DNA of 64,000 bases from Clostridia bacterium (GCA_017472305.1 JAFUQP010000023.1:1-64000), one strand, 5' to 3'; positions 19,138-27,606 are shown, counted from the stretch's first letter. The notes: generated from the letters alone by a model not told the origin. Numbers and translations are program-made.

Positions 19138-19269
19138 CGATTTCGGTGAGGAGAAATTGTGTCAGGCAAGGAAAGCCTAGCGCGAAGCCCGAAGGCGTAT
19201 TTACATACATCGAGGGCGACAAGTCGACGGATTTCCGATGCATCACGCAATTTCTACCACCGAAAATTA
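19137..19269. repeat. Palindromic intergenic repeat, copy B
   Basis: In tandem with copy A. Left arm TTTCGGTGAGGAGAAATTG; the reversed right arm is TTTCGGTGGTAGAAATTG. The right edge includes the TAA stop codon of the AICAR transformylase gene. Its right half is nearly identical to the fragment at 25052-25107. Confidence 0.7.
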
Positions 19270-20451
19270 GTGGTGGAAAAGACGCATGCCCGTAAATGCA
19301 ATCACCATTCCGTATTTATCAGCCGTGTCAATTACTACGTCATCTCTTACTGAGCCGCCGGGCTCTGCAATGTAGGATACACCGCTTCTCTTCGCGCGCT
19401 CGATGTTGTCACCGAAGGGGAAGAAGGCATCGGAGCCGAGGGATACACCCTCAATGGAGTCGAGGTAGGCTCTCGCCTCCTCGGCGGTAAGAGGCTCGGG
19501 ACGCTCGGTGAAATACTTCTGCCAGTTGCCCTCTGCACAAACGTCTTCCTCGTTCTTGTTGATGTATCCGTCTATAACGTTATCTCTGTCAGGACGGGAA
19601 ATTGTGGGAAGGAAGGGCAGCTCAAGTACCTTCTTGTACTGACGGAGATGCCACGTATCTGCCTTCGTGCCTGCAAGACGGGTGCAGTGAATTCTCGACT
19701 GCTGTCCCGCGCCTACACCGATAGCCTGTCCCTTGTATGCGTAGCATACCGAGTTCGACTGGGTGTACTTTAAGGTTATGAGCGCTATAATAAGGTCAAT
19801 CTTCGCCTCCTCGGGAAGATTCTTATTTGCGGTCACGATGTTCTCAAAGAGAGAGGAATTAATTTCATAGTTGTTCCTGCCCTGCTCGAAGGTAATGCCG
19901 TATACCTGCTTGTGCTCGATAGGGTCAGGGGTGTACGTGGGGTCAATCTTTACAATATTATAATTGCCCTTCTTCTTGGTCTTGAGTATCTCAAGAGCCT
20001 CATCGGTGTAGCCGGGAGCTATGATACCGTCGGAGATTTCTCTCTTGATAAGAAGCGCCGTAGTTTTGTCGCATACGTCGGAGAGGGCTATCCAGTCACC
20101 GAATGAGGACATACGGTCGGTGCCGCGCGCTCTTGCGTAAGCACAGGCAAGGGGCGAGTCGTCAAGTCCCTCGATATCGTCTACGAAGCAGGCACGCTTG
20201 AGCTCGTCGGAGAGCTTAAGGCCTACAGCCGCGGAGGTGGGGCTGACGTGCTTGAAGGAGGTCGCCGAGGGGAGTCCCGTAGCTTCCTTTAGCTCCTTGA
20301 CAAGCTGCCAGGAATTGAAGGCGTCGAGGAAGTTTATGTATCCGGGTCTTCCGGAGAGAATTTCAATCGGAAGCTCGCTTCCGTCGTGCATAAAAATTTT
20401 AGCCGGCTTCTGATTGGGGTTACAGCCGTATTTGAGTTCAAATTCCTTCAT
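19267..20451 (-). CDS. purH: AICAR transformylase, stand-alone (no IMP cyclohydrolase domain)
   Basis: Formylates AICAR with 10-formyl-THF to FAICAR (purine step 9). 394 residues starting MKEFELKYGCNPNQKPAKIF. This is the AICARFT half only: the N-terminal MGS-like cyclohydrolase domain of normal PurH (about 520 residues) is absent. Conserved segments: SFKHVSPTSAAVGL, YTQSNSVCYAYKGQAIGVGAGQ and the end FFPFGDNIERAKRSGV. The missing step is supplied by the PurO gene 11 bases upstream. A palindromic repeat begins at its stop codon. Confidence 0.95.
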   Translation of the reverse strand: MKEFELKYGCNPNQKPAKIFMHDGSELPIEILSGRPGYINFLDAFNSWQLVKELKEATGLPSATSFKHVSPTSAAVGLKLSDELKRACFVDDIEGLDDSPLACAYARARGTDRMSSFGDWIALSDVCDKTTALLIKREISDGIIAPGYTDEALEILKTKKKGNYNIVKIDPTYTPDPIEHKQVYGITFEQGRNNYEINSSLFENIVTANKNLPEEAKIDLIIALITLKYTQSNSVCYAYKGQAIGVGAGQQSRIHCTRLAGTKADTWHLRQYKKVLELPFLPTISRPDRDNVIDGYINKNEEDVCAEGNWQKYFTERPEPLTAEEARAYLDSIEGVSLGSDAFFPFGDNIERAKRSGVSYIAEPGGSVRDDVVIDTADKYGMVIAFTGMRLFHH

Positions 20452-20462
20452 TGGCTTACTCC

Positions 20463-21179
20463 TTATTTGTTTTTATTGATAAGGCGAGAGGTTTCCTCGC
20501 CGCTTGCAAGGTCTATGTAACGGACGTAGAGCGAAATCTTGTTGCTTTCGTTGAGGCTATTCCAAATTTTCGAGGTGAACTCGTCAATATCAGAGGGAAT
20601 TGCGACTCTCTCAGGCTCGCCCTGGAAGGTGGGAATGGGGTTGCCGTCGGTTACGTAGGTGTGAATGAAGTGTCCTACACCGTCAAGCGACTTGTACTCG
20701 TAGAAATATCTGTTGCACTCAGTGCCCTCGGCATCCGCGCTCTTGAGTATCGACATCTCGTAGGAGAAGCCGCCATCGAAGTCAAGCACACCGCTGATAC
20801 GGGGGGTGAGGTTAGGAGCATCAGGCTCAAACTCACGTGTACGGAGAGCCGAGCGCATATCGCCGCCCGCAGTTATTCCATCGTAGATTGTGTCGGTCTG
20901 GTCACCGTTGGTAACTATAAGCTTACCCGCTGCTCTCCTGATTGCCGCGTAGATTATAAGCGAGGGGTCGGATACCTTCGAGAAGTCGTAGGGCTCGGTG
21001 TATACCGCGTCGTTCTTTTCAACGAAAACTCTGTTCCTCGAGTTCTCGCTTCTTCCCATAATAAAGTATGCGAATACCGCAGACTTGCCGTCAGCCGACT
21101 TACCTATTACTATGCCTCTGCCGGGATAGGGGTTTGTCGAGAGGAGATTTTCTATCTCACAAATTTCGTATACGTTCAT
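20463..21179 (-). CDS. purO: IMP cyclohydrolase, PurO type
   Basis: Closes FAICAR to IMP (last purine step). 238 residues; the start region YPGRGIVIGKSADGKSAVFAY followed by MGRSENSRNR, plus TNGDQTDTIYDG and REFEPDAPNLTPRISG, is the IMP_cyclohyd (PurO) family first known from archaea. It is unrelated to the cyclohydrolase domain of ordinary PurH and fits exactly with the truncated PurH next to it. A 116-base gap with a GCGGCAGG/CCTGCCGC hairpin separates it from purN. Confidence 0.88.
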   Translation of the reverse strand: MNVYEICEIENLLSTNPYPGRGIVIGKSADGKSAVFAYFIMGRSENSRNRVFVEKNDAVYTEPYDFSKVSDPSLIIYAAIRRAAGKLIVTNGDQTDTIYDGITAGGDMRSALRTREFEPDAPNLTPRISGVLDFDGGFSYEMSILKSADAEGTECNRYFYEYKSLDGVGHFIHTYVTDGNPIPTFQGEPERVAIPSDIDEFTSKIWNSLNESNKISLYVRYIDLASGEETSRLINKNK

Positions 21180-21295
21180 ATCAGTTGCCTTTCTCTTTCT
21201 GTTTTTAGAGCTGCGGCAGGCATACTTCCCTGCCGCCTCGGTAATTGATTAGCCTGTTACAGCTGTTTGTCTTTTCAAGGCTTCAGCTTGAAAAA

Positions 21296-21910
21296 TTACT
21301 TGCTTCTTTCGTCAACAAGTCTTTTGCAAACGAGCTCGCAGGACTCGGGGAGTATCTTCCACTCCGCCTCCTCCATAATTCGGCGCTGCAAGATTTCGGG
21401 GGTGTCGCCCTCCTTGACCTCAACCGCTCTTTGCATTATGATTTTACCGCCGTCGGGTATCTCGTTGACGAAATGCACCGTCGCGCCGCTCACCTTCACA
21501 CCGTAAGCGAGAGCCGCCTCGTGAACCTTAAGTCCGTAGAAGCCCTCTCCGCAGAACGAGGGGATAAGCGAGGGGTGAACGTTGATTATTCTGTCCTTAT
21601 AGTGGCTTGTGAAGCGCTCCGAGAGAATACACATAAAGCCCGCGAGTACTATAAAGTCTATTTTAGCGCCGTCCAGCGCAGCTATGAGCTCTTCCTCAAA
21701 GGCTTCGCGCGAGGGGAGCGACTTTTTTTCTATTACGAGGGTGGAAATCCCTGCCCTCTCAGCGCGCTCCAGCGCGTATACGCCGGGCTTGTTTGAAATA
21801 ACGAGCTCGATTTTTCCGCTGCTGATTATACCGGAACGCTCAGCGTCGATAAGCGCCTGAAGATTGGTGCCGCCGCCCGATACAAGAACGGCTATTCTCG
21901 CCTTTAGCAT
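21296..21910 (-). CDS. purN: GAR transformylase (10-formyl-THF dependent)
   Basis: Formylates GAR (purine step 3). 204 residues, normal. It starts [17 protein letters not shown] (phosphate-binding loop) and carries [11 protein letters not shown] and the catalytic region [18 protein letters not shown] with [13 protein letters not shown], including the conserved Asn, His and Asp. Its start overlaps purM by 7 bases. Its need for 10-formyl-THF matches the ZTP riboswitch at the head of the operon. Confidence 0.97.
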   Translation of the reverse strand: MLKARIAVLVSGGGTNLQALIDAERSGIISSGKIELVISNKPGVYALERAERAGISTLVIEKKSLPSREAFEEELIAALDGAKIDFIVLAGFMCILSERFTSHYKDRIINVHPSLIPSFCGEGFYGLKVHEAALAYGVKVSGATVHFVNEIPDGGKIIMQRAVEVKEGDTPEILQRRIMEEAEWKILPESCELVCKRLVDERSK

Positions 21911-22947
21911 AAAACTACTCCGTCGTCGCTCTTGATTATCTCGCCGATAACGTAAGCGTCCTCGCCGTTTGCCTTAAGTATTTCAATAGCGGTGTCAACG
22001 TCTTCGGGCGATACAACAACGCTCATACCAACGCCCATATTGAAGGTGTTAAACATATCGCGTTCGGGAATATTGCCAACCTTTGCGATAAGAGAGAAGA
22101 TAGGAAGAACCTTTACGTCGTCCTTCTTAATCTTCGCGCCGAGGCCCTTCGGAATGCTTCTCGGAATGTTCTCATAGAAGCCGCCGCCGGTGATGTGAGA
22201 GATGCCCTTTACCGCTACCTTCTCAAGAAGCGCGAGTATGCTCTTTACGTAAATTCTCGTGGGGGTGAGGAGAGTTTCGCCCACCGTCTTGCCGCCCAGC
22301 TCTTCCTTGGGTACGTAGAGGTCGGGATTGTTCGAGTCGATATCGAACACCTTACGGCAGAGCGAGAAGCCGTTGGAATGGATACCCGTCGAGGGAAGCG
22401 CGATAACTACGTCGCCCTCCTTCATTGTCTTGTTGTCGATAATTTTCTTTTTATCAACGATACCGACGGCAAAGCCCGCAAGGTCATAGTCCTCAAGAGG
22501 CATAAGACCGGGATGCTCCGCGGTTTCTCCACCGATAAGAGCAGCGCCCGACTGAACGCAGCCCTCTGCAACGCCCGAAACTATCGAGGCAATTTTCTCG
22601 GGATAGTTCTTGCCGCAGGCTATGTAGTCAAGGAAGAAAAGAGGCTTTGCGCCGCAGCAGATGATGTCGTTTACGCACATTGCGACCGCATCAATGCCTA
22701 TAGTGTCGTGCTTGTCCATAAGGATAGCGAGCTTTACCTTCGTGCCGCAGCCGTCGGTGCCGGATACGAGAACGGGCTCCTCCATACCGGTAGGAAGTCC
22801 GAAGCAGCCGCCAAAACCGCCAACGTCGTCAAGGCAGCCCTCGTTTCTGGTACGCGCGATATGAGCCTTCATAAGCTCAACCGCCTTGTAGCCCGCGGTA
22901 ATATCTACGCCTGCAGCAGCGTAGCTTTCGGATCTCGAGTTTTTCAT
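21904..22947 (-). CDS. purM: AIR synthetase
   Basis: Converts FGAM to AIR using ATP (purine step 5). 347 residues. Conserved blocks: [59 protein letters not shown] and [14 protein letters not shown]. It lies 14 bases after purF and overlaps purN. Confidence 0.97.
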   Translation of the reverse strand: MKNSRSESYAAAGVDITAGYKAVELMKAHIARTRNEGCLDDVGGFGGCFGLPTGMEEPVLVSGTDGCGTKVKLAILMDKHDTIGIDAVAMCVNDIICCGAKPLFFLDYIACGKNYPEKIASIVSGVAEGCVQSGAALIGGETAEHPGLMPLEDYDLAGFAVGIVDKKKIIDNKTMKEGDVVIALPSTGIHSNGFSLCRKVFDIDSNNPDLYVPKEELGGKTVGETLLTPTRIYVKSILALLEKVAVKGISHITGGGFYENIPRSIPKGLGAKIKKDDVKVLPIFSLIAKVGNIPERDMFNTFNMGVGMSVVVSPEDVDTAIEILKANGEDAYVIGEIIKSDDGVVLC

Positions 22948-22961
22948 AATTTATCTCACTT

Positions 22962-24371
22962 TCAATTGTTATTATCTGAAATCTTACTGTCAAACTTATT
23001 CTTAAAGACCTTCGGAATCTCGGTGGGATATCTGCCGTCAAAGCAGGCTGTGCAATAGCCCTTGCAGCTGCCCGTTTCTCCAAGCTTTGTGACGTCCTCG
23101 AGCCTTAAGTAGCCGAGGGAGTCGGCGCCGGTTATTTTTCTGATTTCCTCAATCGAGTGGTTGCAGGCTATCAAGGCATCCTTCGAGTCTATGTCGGTGC
23201 CGTAGTAGCAGGGGTTAAGGAAGGGCGGAGCCGAGGAGCGAAGGTGAACCTCAACTGCTCCCGCGTTCTTCAGGAGCTTAATGAGCCTTGCACAGGTGGT
23301 ACCTCTTACAATCGAGTCGTCAACGAGAACGACGCGCTTGCCCTTAACGGTGTGACTGATGGGATTGAGCTTGATTTTAACCTTGTCCTCTCTTACGTCC
23401 TGACCGGGGGCTATAAAGGTTCTGCCTATGTATTTATTCTTGATAAGTCCTATTCCGTATGGTATGCCCGACTCGCGGGAGTAGCCTATCGCCGCATCAA
23501 GTCCCGAGTCAGGAACACCGACTACAACGTCGGCCTCAACGGGGTGAGCCTTCGCAAGAAGCGCGCCCGCTCTCTGCCTTGCCTCGTGCACCGAGCAGCC
23601 CGAAACAACAGAGTCGGGACGTGAGGTGTAGACGTATTCAAACACGCAGAGGCTCTCGGCAGCTGTACCGCAGTGCTCCTTTATCGACTTTATACCGTCC
23701 TCCGAGAATACAAGAACCTCACCCGGCTCAAGCTCTCTTATGAAGGTCGCGCCAACAGAGTCAAGCGCGCAGCTCTCGCCTGCGATAACGTACTCGCCGT
23801 TCTCACGCTGACCGTAGCAGAGAGGATGCATTCCGCGCTTATCGCGAAGCGCTATCAGCTTTCTCGGGGACATAAGAAGCATACAGTAGCCGCCCTCGAG
23901 GTGAGCCATCGCTCTGACAACCGCGTCCTCGATGGTCGGGGCTGTGAGTCGCTCCTTGATTATAAGGTAAGATACAACCTCAGCATCGCTCGCGGTATGG
24001 AATATCATTCCCTGCAGCTCCAGCTCATGGCGCAGCTCTGAGGCGTTTGAAATCCTGCCGGCGGTTGCTATCGCGAGTCTGCCCTTAACGTGGTTTACAA
24101 CTATGGGCTCGGCGTTCGTCTTTCCCTTAGTACCGAGAGTGCCGTAACGGACGTGTCCTATCGCCATTGTTCCCTCGCCGAGAGCATCAAGCGCACCGTG
24201 CGAGAAGACGTCGTCTACAAGGCCCGTATTCTTATGCGACGAGAACACACCGTCGTCGTTTACGACTATGCCGCAGGACTCCTGTCCCCTGTGCTGGAGC
24301 GCGTAGAGTCCGTAGTATACGCTCTGCGCTACCTTGGTCCTCTCATTGCCTATTATTCCAAATATTCCCAT
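22962..24371 (-). CDS. purF: Amidophosphoribosyltransferase lacking the catalytic cysteine
   Basis: First purine step, phosphoribosylamine from PRPP. 469 residues. YGLYALQHRGQESCGI (20-35) and the PRPP loop VVLVDDSIVRGTT mark a true PurF, and operon position supports it. But it begins MGIFGIIGN: the cysteine expected right after Met (MCGIFG), nucleophile of the Ntn glutaminase, is absent. The codons are ATG GGA ATA TTT GGA and no upstream in-frame start restores it. The oxyanion motif (normally HNG) is TAG at residues 103-105, while the glutamine-binding Arg74-Tyr75 is kept. Probably ammonia-dependent, or fed by a partner glutaminase. Confidence 0.93.
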   Translation of the reverse strand: MGIFGIIGNERTKVAQSVYYGLYALQHRGQESCGIVVNDDGVFSSHKNTGLVDDVFSHGALDALGEGTMAIGHVRYGTLGTKGKTNAEPIVVNHVKGRLAIATAGRISNASELRHELELQGMIFHTASDAEVVSYLIIKERLTAPTIEDAVVRAMAHLEGGYCMLLMSPRKLIALRDKRGMHPLCYGQRENGEYVIAGESCALDSVGATFIRELEPGEVLVFSEDGIKSIKEHCGTAAESLCVFEYVYTSRPDSVVSGCSVHEARQRAGALLAKAHPVEADVVVGVPDSGLDAAIGYSRESGIPYGIGLIKNKYIGRTFIAPGQDVREDKVKIKLNPISHTVKGKRVVLVDDSIVRGTTCARLIKLLKNAGAVEVHLRSSAPPFLNPCYYGTDIDSKDALIACNHSIEEIRKITGADSLGYLRLEDVTKLGETGSCKGYCTACFDGRYPTEIPKVFKNKFDSKISDNNN

Positions 24372-24395
24372 TTAATATTTTTTCCTCCGAACGCA

Positions 24396-24890
24396 TTATG
24401 CGTTATACTTTTGTTCAACCTGGCGGTTCTTTTCAAGCACCTTTACTCTGCCTGCCTCGCGCGCATCTATAAGCTTTTGTGCAAGGGTGTCGTCGGAAAG
24501 TGCGAGAATCTCTGCCGCAAGGTGCGCCGCGTTTGCCGCGCCGTCTATAGCAACGGTTGCTACGGGTATTCCCGAGGGCATCTGTACGGTTGCAAGAAGC
24601 GCATCAAAGCCGCCCGTATTCTTGCAGGAAACGGGAATTCCGATTACGGGAAGTGTGGTATTCGCCGCCACAGCACCCGCAAGGTGCGCCGCCATTCCTG
24701 CCGCCGCAATGATTACGCCAAAACCGTTCTCGCGAGCAGACGAAACGAACTCTGCCGCCTCGGCAGGAGTTCTGTGTGCCGAGTAAACGTGTACCTCGTG
24801 AGGTATGCCGTAGTCCTTCAGGACGTTAATGCCCTTTTCAACGATAGGAAGGTCGCTGTCGCTTCCCATAAGAATTGCTACTTTTTTCAT
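24396..24890 (-). CDS. purE: N5-CAIR mutase / AIR carboxylase PurE
   Basis: Forms CAIR (purine step 6). 164 residues from ATG 24890; a TTG two codons earlier sits too near the AAAGG site. Motifs MGSDSDLP (8-15), SAHRTP and [15 protein letters not shown] are those of PurE. No purK is present in the window, so whether it uses N5-CAIR (class I) or AIR plus CO2 (class II) is open. It is the first gene of the ZTP-controlled operon and has a leader of about 450 bases. Confidence 0.95.
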   Translation of the reverse strand: MKKVAILMGSDSDLPIVEKGINVLKDYGIPHEVHVYSAHRTPAEAAEFVSSARENGFGVIIAAAGMAAHLAGAVAANTTLPVIGIPVSCKNTGGFDALLATVQMPSGIPVATVAIDGAANAAHLAAEILALSDDTLAQKLIDAREAGRVKVLEKNRQVEQKYNA

Positions 24891-24983
24891 AAACAATAAG
24901 CCTTTCGTGAATTTGTGTATATGAGTGTTTTTTTATTTGATTTCGGTTTGGGCGGCGCCTATGTCAGGGAAACCTAAATGTGG

Positions 24984-25030
24984 ACCTCATCAGTCACCTG
25001 CGGTGACAGCTTCCCCAATAGGGAAGCCTT
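24984..25030. repeat. Half copy of a GGAAGG-type intergenic repeat
   Basis: CCTCATCAGTCACCTGCGGTGACAG and TTCCCCAATAGGGAAGCCTT resemble the right half of the full copy at 40316-40438, a repeat type widespread in gut Firmicutes. Confidence 0.55.
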
Positions 25031-25051
25031 CCGGCCGACTTCGTGTGCGTT

Positions 25052-25107
25052 ATACGTCGAGGGCGACAAATCGACGGATTTCCGATGCATCACGCAATTG
25101 TTCTACC
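25052..25107. repeat. Palindromic intergenic repeat, right-half fragment C1
   Basis: Nearly identical to the right half of copy B (CGACGGATTTCCGATGCATC and flanks). The left half is replaced by the GGAAGG-type half repeat, so this leader is a mosaic. Confidence 0.65.
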
Positions 25108-25233
25108 AGTTTCAGGCAGCAGAAATTTCGTAAGACAAGGCAATGCAAGCGAGTGAAATGAAGCCGTAGGTGGCTACGGCGATTTGAACGAGTCGCAGCA
25201 TTAACGCAGTATTACGGAATTTATGCAACTGAA
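25105..25233. repeat. Palindromic intergenic repeat, copy C2
   Basis: Left arm GCAGAAATTTCGTAAGAC, central hairpin GCCGTAG-GTGG-CTACGGC, right arm GTATTACGGAATTTATGC. It sits inside the purE leader, right after the riboswitch terminator. Confidence 0.7.
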
Positions 25234-25275
25234 AAAAGGGCAGAACTAGCCTTGTGAAGGTTTACAGCTCTGCCC
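25232..25275 (-). terminator. Riboswitch-controlled terminator of the pur operon
   Basis: Minus strand: GGGCAGA pairs with TCTGCCC, then TTTTTT. The 5' arm is the last part of the ZTP aptamer (CTGGGCAGA), so ligand binding should block terminator formation and turn the operon on. Confidence 0.85.
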
Positions 25276-25337
25276 AGACGGTCGACAATTTAACGATTTT
25301 TGCTCCCATGCGGTTTGTTCCGCTTCCGTCAGTTACA
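25269..25337 (-). ncRNA. ZTP (pfl) riboswitch controlling the pur operon
   Basis: Senses ZTP/ZMP, which build up when 10-formyl-THF is short. On the minus strand: TGTAACTGACGG, then a hairpin GCGG-AACAAA-CCGC, then ATGGGAGC, then CCGTCTGGGCAG. This matches the family pattern (GUGACUGGCG, hairpin, GGGGAGC, CCGCCUGGGC). The closing stem reads GACGG/CCGTC instead of the usual GGCGG/CCGCC, a compensated change that supports real pairing. The overlapping terminator implies an ON switch for purE-F-M-N-O-H-D-L. Confidence 0.88.
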
Positions 25338-25355
25338 AAAACCTTACCGAATTAT

Positions 25356-25384
25356 ATTCTAACATATATTTAATAAAAAATCAA
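25356..25384 (-). promoter_or_regulatory. Promoter of the main pur operon
   Basis: Minus strand TTGATT, 17-base spacer, TAGAAT, about 20 bases before the riboswitch. Confidence 0.8.
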
Positions 25385-25474
25385 TATATAAGTTAATTGT
25401 GCGCGAGGAAAAAGTTAAAAAATTCAAATTGCTTTTTTTAGTAATGTTATACAAAAGGAACGTTTTTTTCGGTT

Positions 25475-26833
25475 TTAGTCCTTTTTGTCAAACAGCGATA
25501 CAAGGAAAATCTCGTTTTTCTTTGCGGGGATTATTATTTTTCCGCCGCTGACAGGTACTCCCTCTGCTCGGTAGACGTTTCCCTCTCCGCGCTCGCCACC
25601 CGCTACTATCTTTTCAACCGAGCAGGTCGCAAATTCGCATCCCGAAAGTACAAGCTCTACCCTGCCCGAATAGTTTCCCGTGACTATCATTATCTTCGCT
25701 TCGTCACCGCCTACCGCGGCAAGAGAGTATATCTCGCGTCGGTAGTCACCGGCGCTCTCTACGGCAGTACCAAGCTTATAAAGCTTGCCGAAAGCGCACA
25801 TTACGTTGTAGGCAGCATAGTGACGGTGCGTTTCTCTGTCGTCGAGGGAGTAAAGACCGTTCATTCGGGAGCCCGCGTCAGAGGTCGCGTAGAACATCAT
25901 ATCAAGCGAATTCTTCTGGGCGAGGATAAGAGCCGCTCCAAGCTCCGAAGGGAAGCTGGGACGTAGGGCGGGCAGACTGTCCGAGCGAGGTGCCGTGTTA
26001 TATTCCGCGACTACGCTCTTGGTTCTTTTCAGCCCCTGGCCGTCAAGGAAATTGCGCGCATATTTGACGTGCATTGCAAGCTCGTCGGGGGACGAGGTAT
26101 GGCAGCACCAGGTGAAAAAGTCAAGCGGCGCGTAGGTTTCTTCCCTTGTGATATAGGAGAAGAACTTCTGCATAAAGGGCACGTAGGATTTCATTTCCTC
26201 GGTGGCATCGAGTCTGTTCTGCGAGTAGAAGCCGCCCATTCCGTAGCCGCCTATTTTGATTTTCGGAAAGCGCTCGTGAAGGCGGTTTGCTGTTATTCTG
26301 TATAGCTCATAATACTCCTCGGCTGTGCCGCCAAAGCCGTCGGGAGAGTCGGCGCCGCTCCAGATTTCCCACCATTTTATACCGAGCTTGAAGCCTGATG
26401 CCCAGCCCTCGTTGTAATGCATTATGATATGCTCGCAAATCGATGCCCACTTCTCGGGGGAGATTTTCAGACGGGTGTAAAGCCTTCTTGAGTATGGCTC
26501 GCGGCACTCTCCAAGACGAAAGACAATATTCGCGCCCGTCGCCTTAACAGAGGCAATATAAAGGTCGGTTGGAAGAAAGTTATAGGACTCCTCGAGGCTC
26601 TCGTCTGCCGAGAAATCGGGAAAAATCGCGTGTACGTCAATGAACTGATTAAGTCCGTATTCGCCGGGGGCGGTAGCAACCCGAACGAACGGCACTGCCA
26701 TCTCGGAGAACTCCTCAGAAAAGTCGTAAGGAAGGTTATAGCCGCCCGAACGCGGACCGCCGTTAATGCCGTGAAGCGGCTTGATTTTTCCGCTTTTTTT
26801 ATTAAAATCAACAGTTATTACACGGTTTAACAC
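25475..26833 (-). CDS. GH39-like glycosidase with substituted acid/base residue
   Basis: 452 residues from GTG 26833, chosen because AGGAGGG lies 8 bases before it. The barrel fold and spacing match GH39-like glycosidases (beta-xylosidase type) and the paralogue at 60763-62091. Where that copy has WEIWNE, this one has WEIWSG (155-160): the acid/base glutamate is gone. The nucleophile-like glutamate remains (VVAEYN, E277). A C-terminal beta domain (about 370-452) follows. No signal peptide, so cytosolic. It may be inactive, have a different mechanism, or bind a glycan. Strong own promoter. Confidence 0.8.
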   Translation of the reverse strand: MLNRVITVDFNKKSGKIKPLHGINGGPRSGGYNLPYDFSEEFSEMAVPFVRVATAPGEYGLNQFIDVHAIFPDFSADESLEESYNFLPTDLYIASVKATGANIVFRLGECREPYSRRLYTRLKISPEKWASICEHIIMHYNEGWASGFKLGIKWWEIWSGADSPDGFGGTAEEYYELYRITANRLHERFPKIKIGGYGMGGFYSQNRLDATEEMKSYVPFMQKFFSYITREETYAPLDFFTWCCHTSSPDELAMHVKYARNFLDGQGLKRTKSVVAEYNTAPRSDSLPALRPSFPSELGAALILAQKNSLDMMFYATSDAGSRMNGLYSLDDRETHRHYAAYNVMCAFGKLYKLGTAVESAGDYRREIYSLAAVGGDEAKIMIVTGNYSGRVELVLSGCEFATCSVEKIVAGGERGEGNVYRAEGVPVSGGKIIIPAKKNEIFLVSLFDKKD

Positions 26834-26865
26834 GCAAAAATCCCTCCTAAAAAAACTACCATTAT

Positions 26866-26894
26866 ATTTTAACAAGTTTTTTGTGGATTGTCAA
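26866..26894 (-). promoter_or_regulatory. Promoter of the GH39-like gene
   Basis: Minus strand TTGACA, 17-base spacer, TAAAAT. Confidence 0.75.
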
Positions 26895-26939
26895 GGGCGA
26901 GAATATAAACAAACGAGTTTGTTTCAAGCAATATGCTTT

Positions 26940-27298
26940 GAGCTGGTCGAGCCAGAGTTCCACCAAAAAGAGAAGGACACCGCGTGGGTTTCATTTGTGG
27001 AAACAACTGGATTTTGCCTTACGGCAATATACCTTCGCACACCTTATGCAAGCGAGCTTGCCTCGGTTTTGCTCGGTATGCGAACCAGTATCAAACGCAA
27101 AGCGTTTGAGCTGGTCGAGCCAGAGTTCCACCAAAAAGAGAAGGACACCGCGTGAGTTTCATTTGGGGAAACAACTGGATTTTGCCTTATGGAAATATAC
27201 CTTCGCGCACCTTATGCAAGCGAGCTTGCCTCGGTTTTGCTCGGTATGCGAACCAGTATCAAACGCAAAGCGTTTGAGCTGGTCGAGCCAGAGTTCCA
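26940..27298. repeat. Tandem 168-base repeats with tRNA-Val 3'-end fragments
   Basis: Two units of 168 bases (starting 26940 and 27108) with only a few mismatches, and a third start at 27276 that runs into the real tRNA-Val terminator. On the minus strand each unit has CTGGTTCG (T-arm start), about 70 unrelated bases, then ATCCAGTTGTTTCC (end of tRNA-Val) and the same terminator arm CACGCGGTGTCCTTCTC. No coding signal, although open frames run through it. Confidence 0.75.
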
Positions 27299-27338
27299 CC
27301 AAAAAGAGAAGGACACCGCGTGGGTGCCCTTCTCTTTT
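27299..27338 (-). terminator. Terminator of the tRNA-Pro/tRNA-Val transcript
   Basis: Minus strand stem AAAAAGAGAAGG...CACC with GGTG...CCTTCTCTTTTT directly after the CCA of tRNA-Val. Its right arm recurs in each 168-base repeat. Confidence 0.8.
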
Positions 27339-27415
27339 TGGTGGAAACAACTGGACTCGAACCAGTGACCCCTTGCATGTCAAGCAAGTACTCTAACCAA
27401 CTGAGCTATGCTTCC
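27339..27415 (-). tRNA. tRNA-Val (anticodon GAC)
   Basis: 77 bases including an encoded CCA. Acceptor GGAAGCA pairs with TGTTTCC. The anticodon arm is CTTGC-TTGACAT-GCAAG, which puts GAC at 34-36. The T arm is CTGG-TTCGAGT-CCAG. It is the second gene of the tRNA unit. Confidence 0.93.
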
Positions 27416-27432
27416 AAATATTTTCCGTCGCT

Positions 27433-27508
27433 TGGTCGGAATGACAGGATTCGAACCTGCGACATCGTGCTCCCAAAGCACGCGCGCTACCAACTGCGCT
27501 ACATCCCG
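27433..27508 (-). tRNA. tRNA-Pro (anticodon TGG)
   Basis: 76 bases with an encoded CCA. Acceptor CGGGATG pairs with CATTCCG. Anticodon arm CGTGC-TTTGGGA-GCACG gives TGG. T arm CAGG-TTCGAAT-CCTG. Confidence 0.94.
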
Positions 27509-27540
27509 AAAGCGACGCCGCAATTTATAATTGCCATAAT

Positions 27541-27569
27541 ATTATATCAAACCTTTTGCAATTTGTCAA
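27541..27569 (-). promoter_or_regulatory. tRNA promoter
   Basis: Minus strand TTGACA, 17-base spacer, TATAAT, about 30 bases before tRNA-Pro. Confidence 0.85.
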
Positions 27570-27606
27570 TACATAATTAAAATTTCAATCAAAACTACAA
27601 AAAGCA

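Noticed and set aside
26940..27298. Possible CRISPR array
   Set aside because: The unit is 168 bases with no unique spacers and no cas genes nearby. It is a simple tandem duplication.
26781..27396. Open frames across the 168-base repeats
   Set aside because: Products only repeat themselves, lack a family match, and run into tRNA genes on the other strand. The DNA is tRNA-derived repeat.
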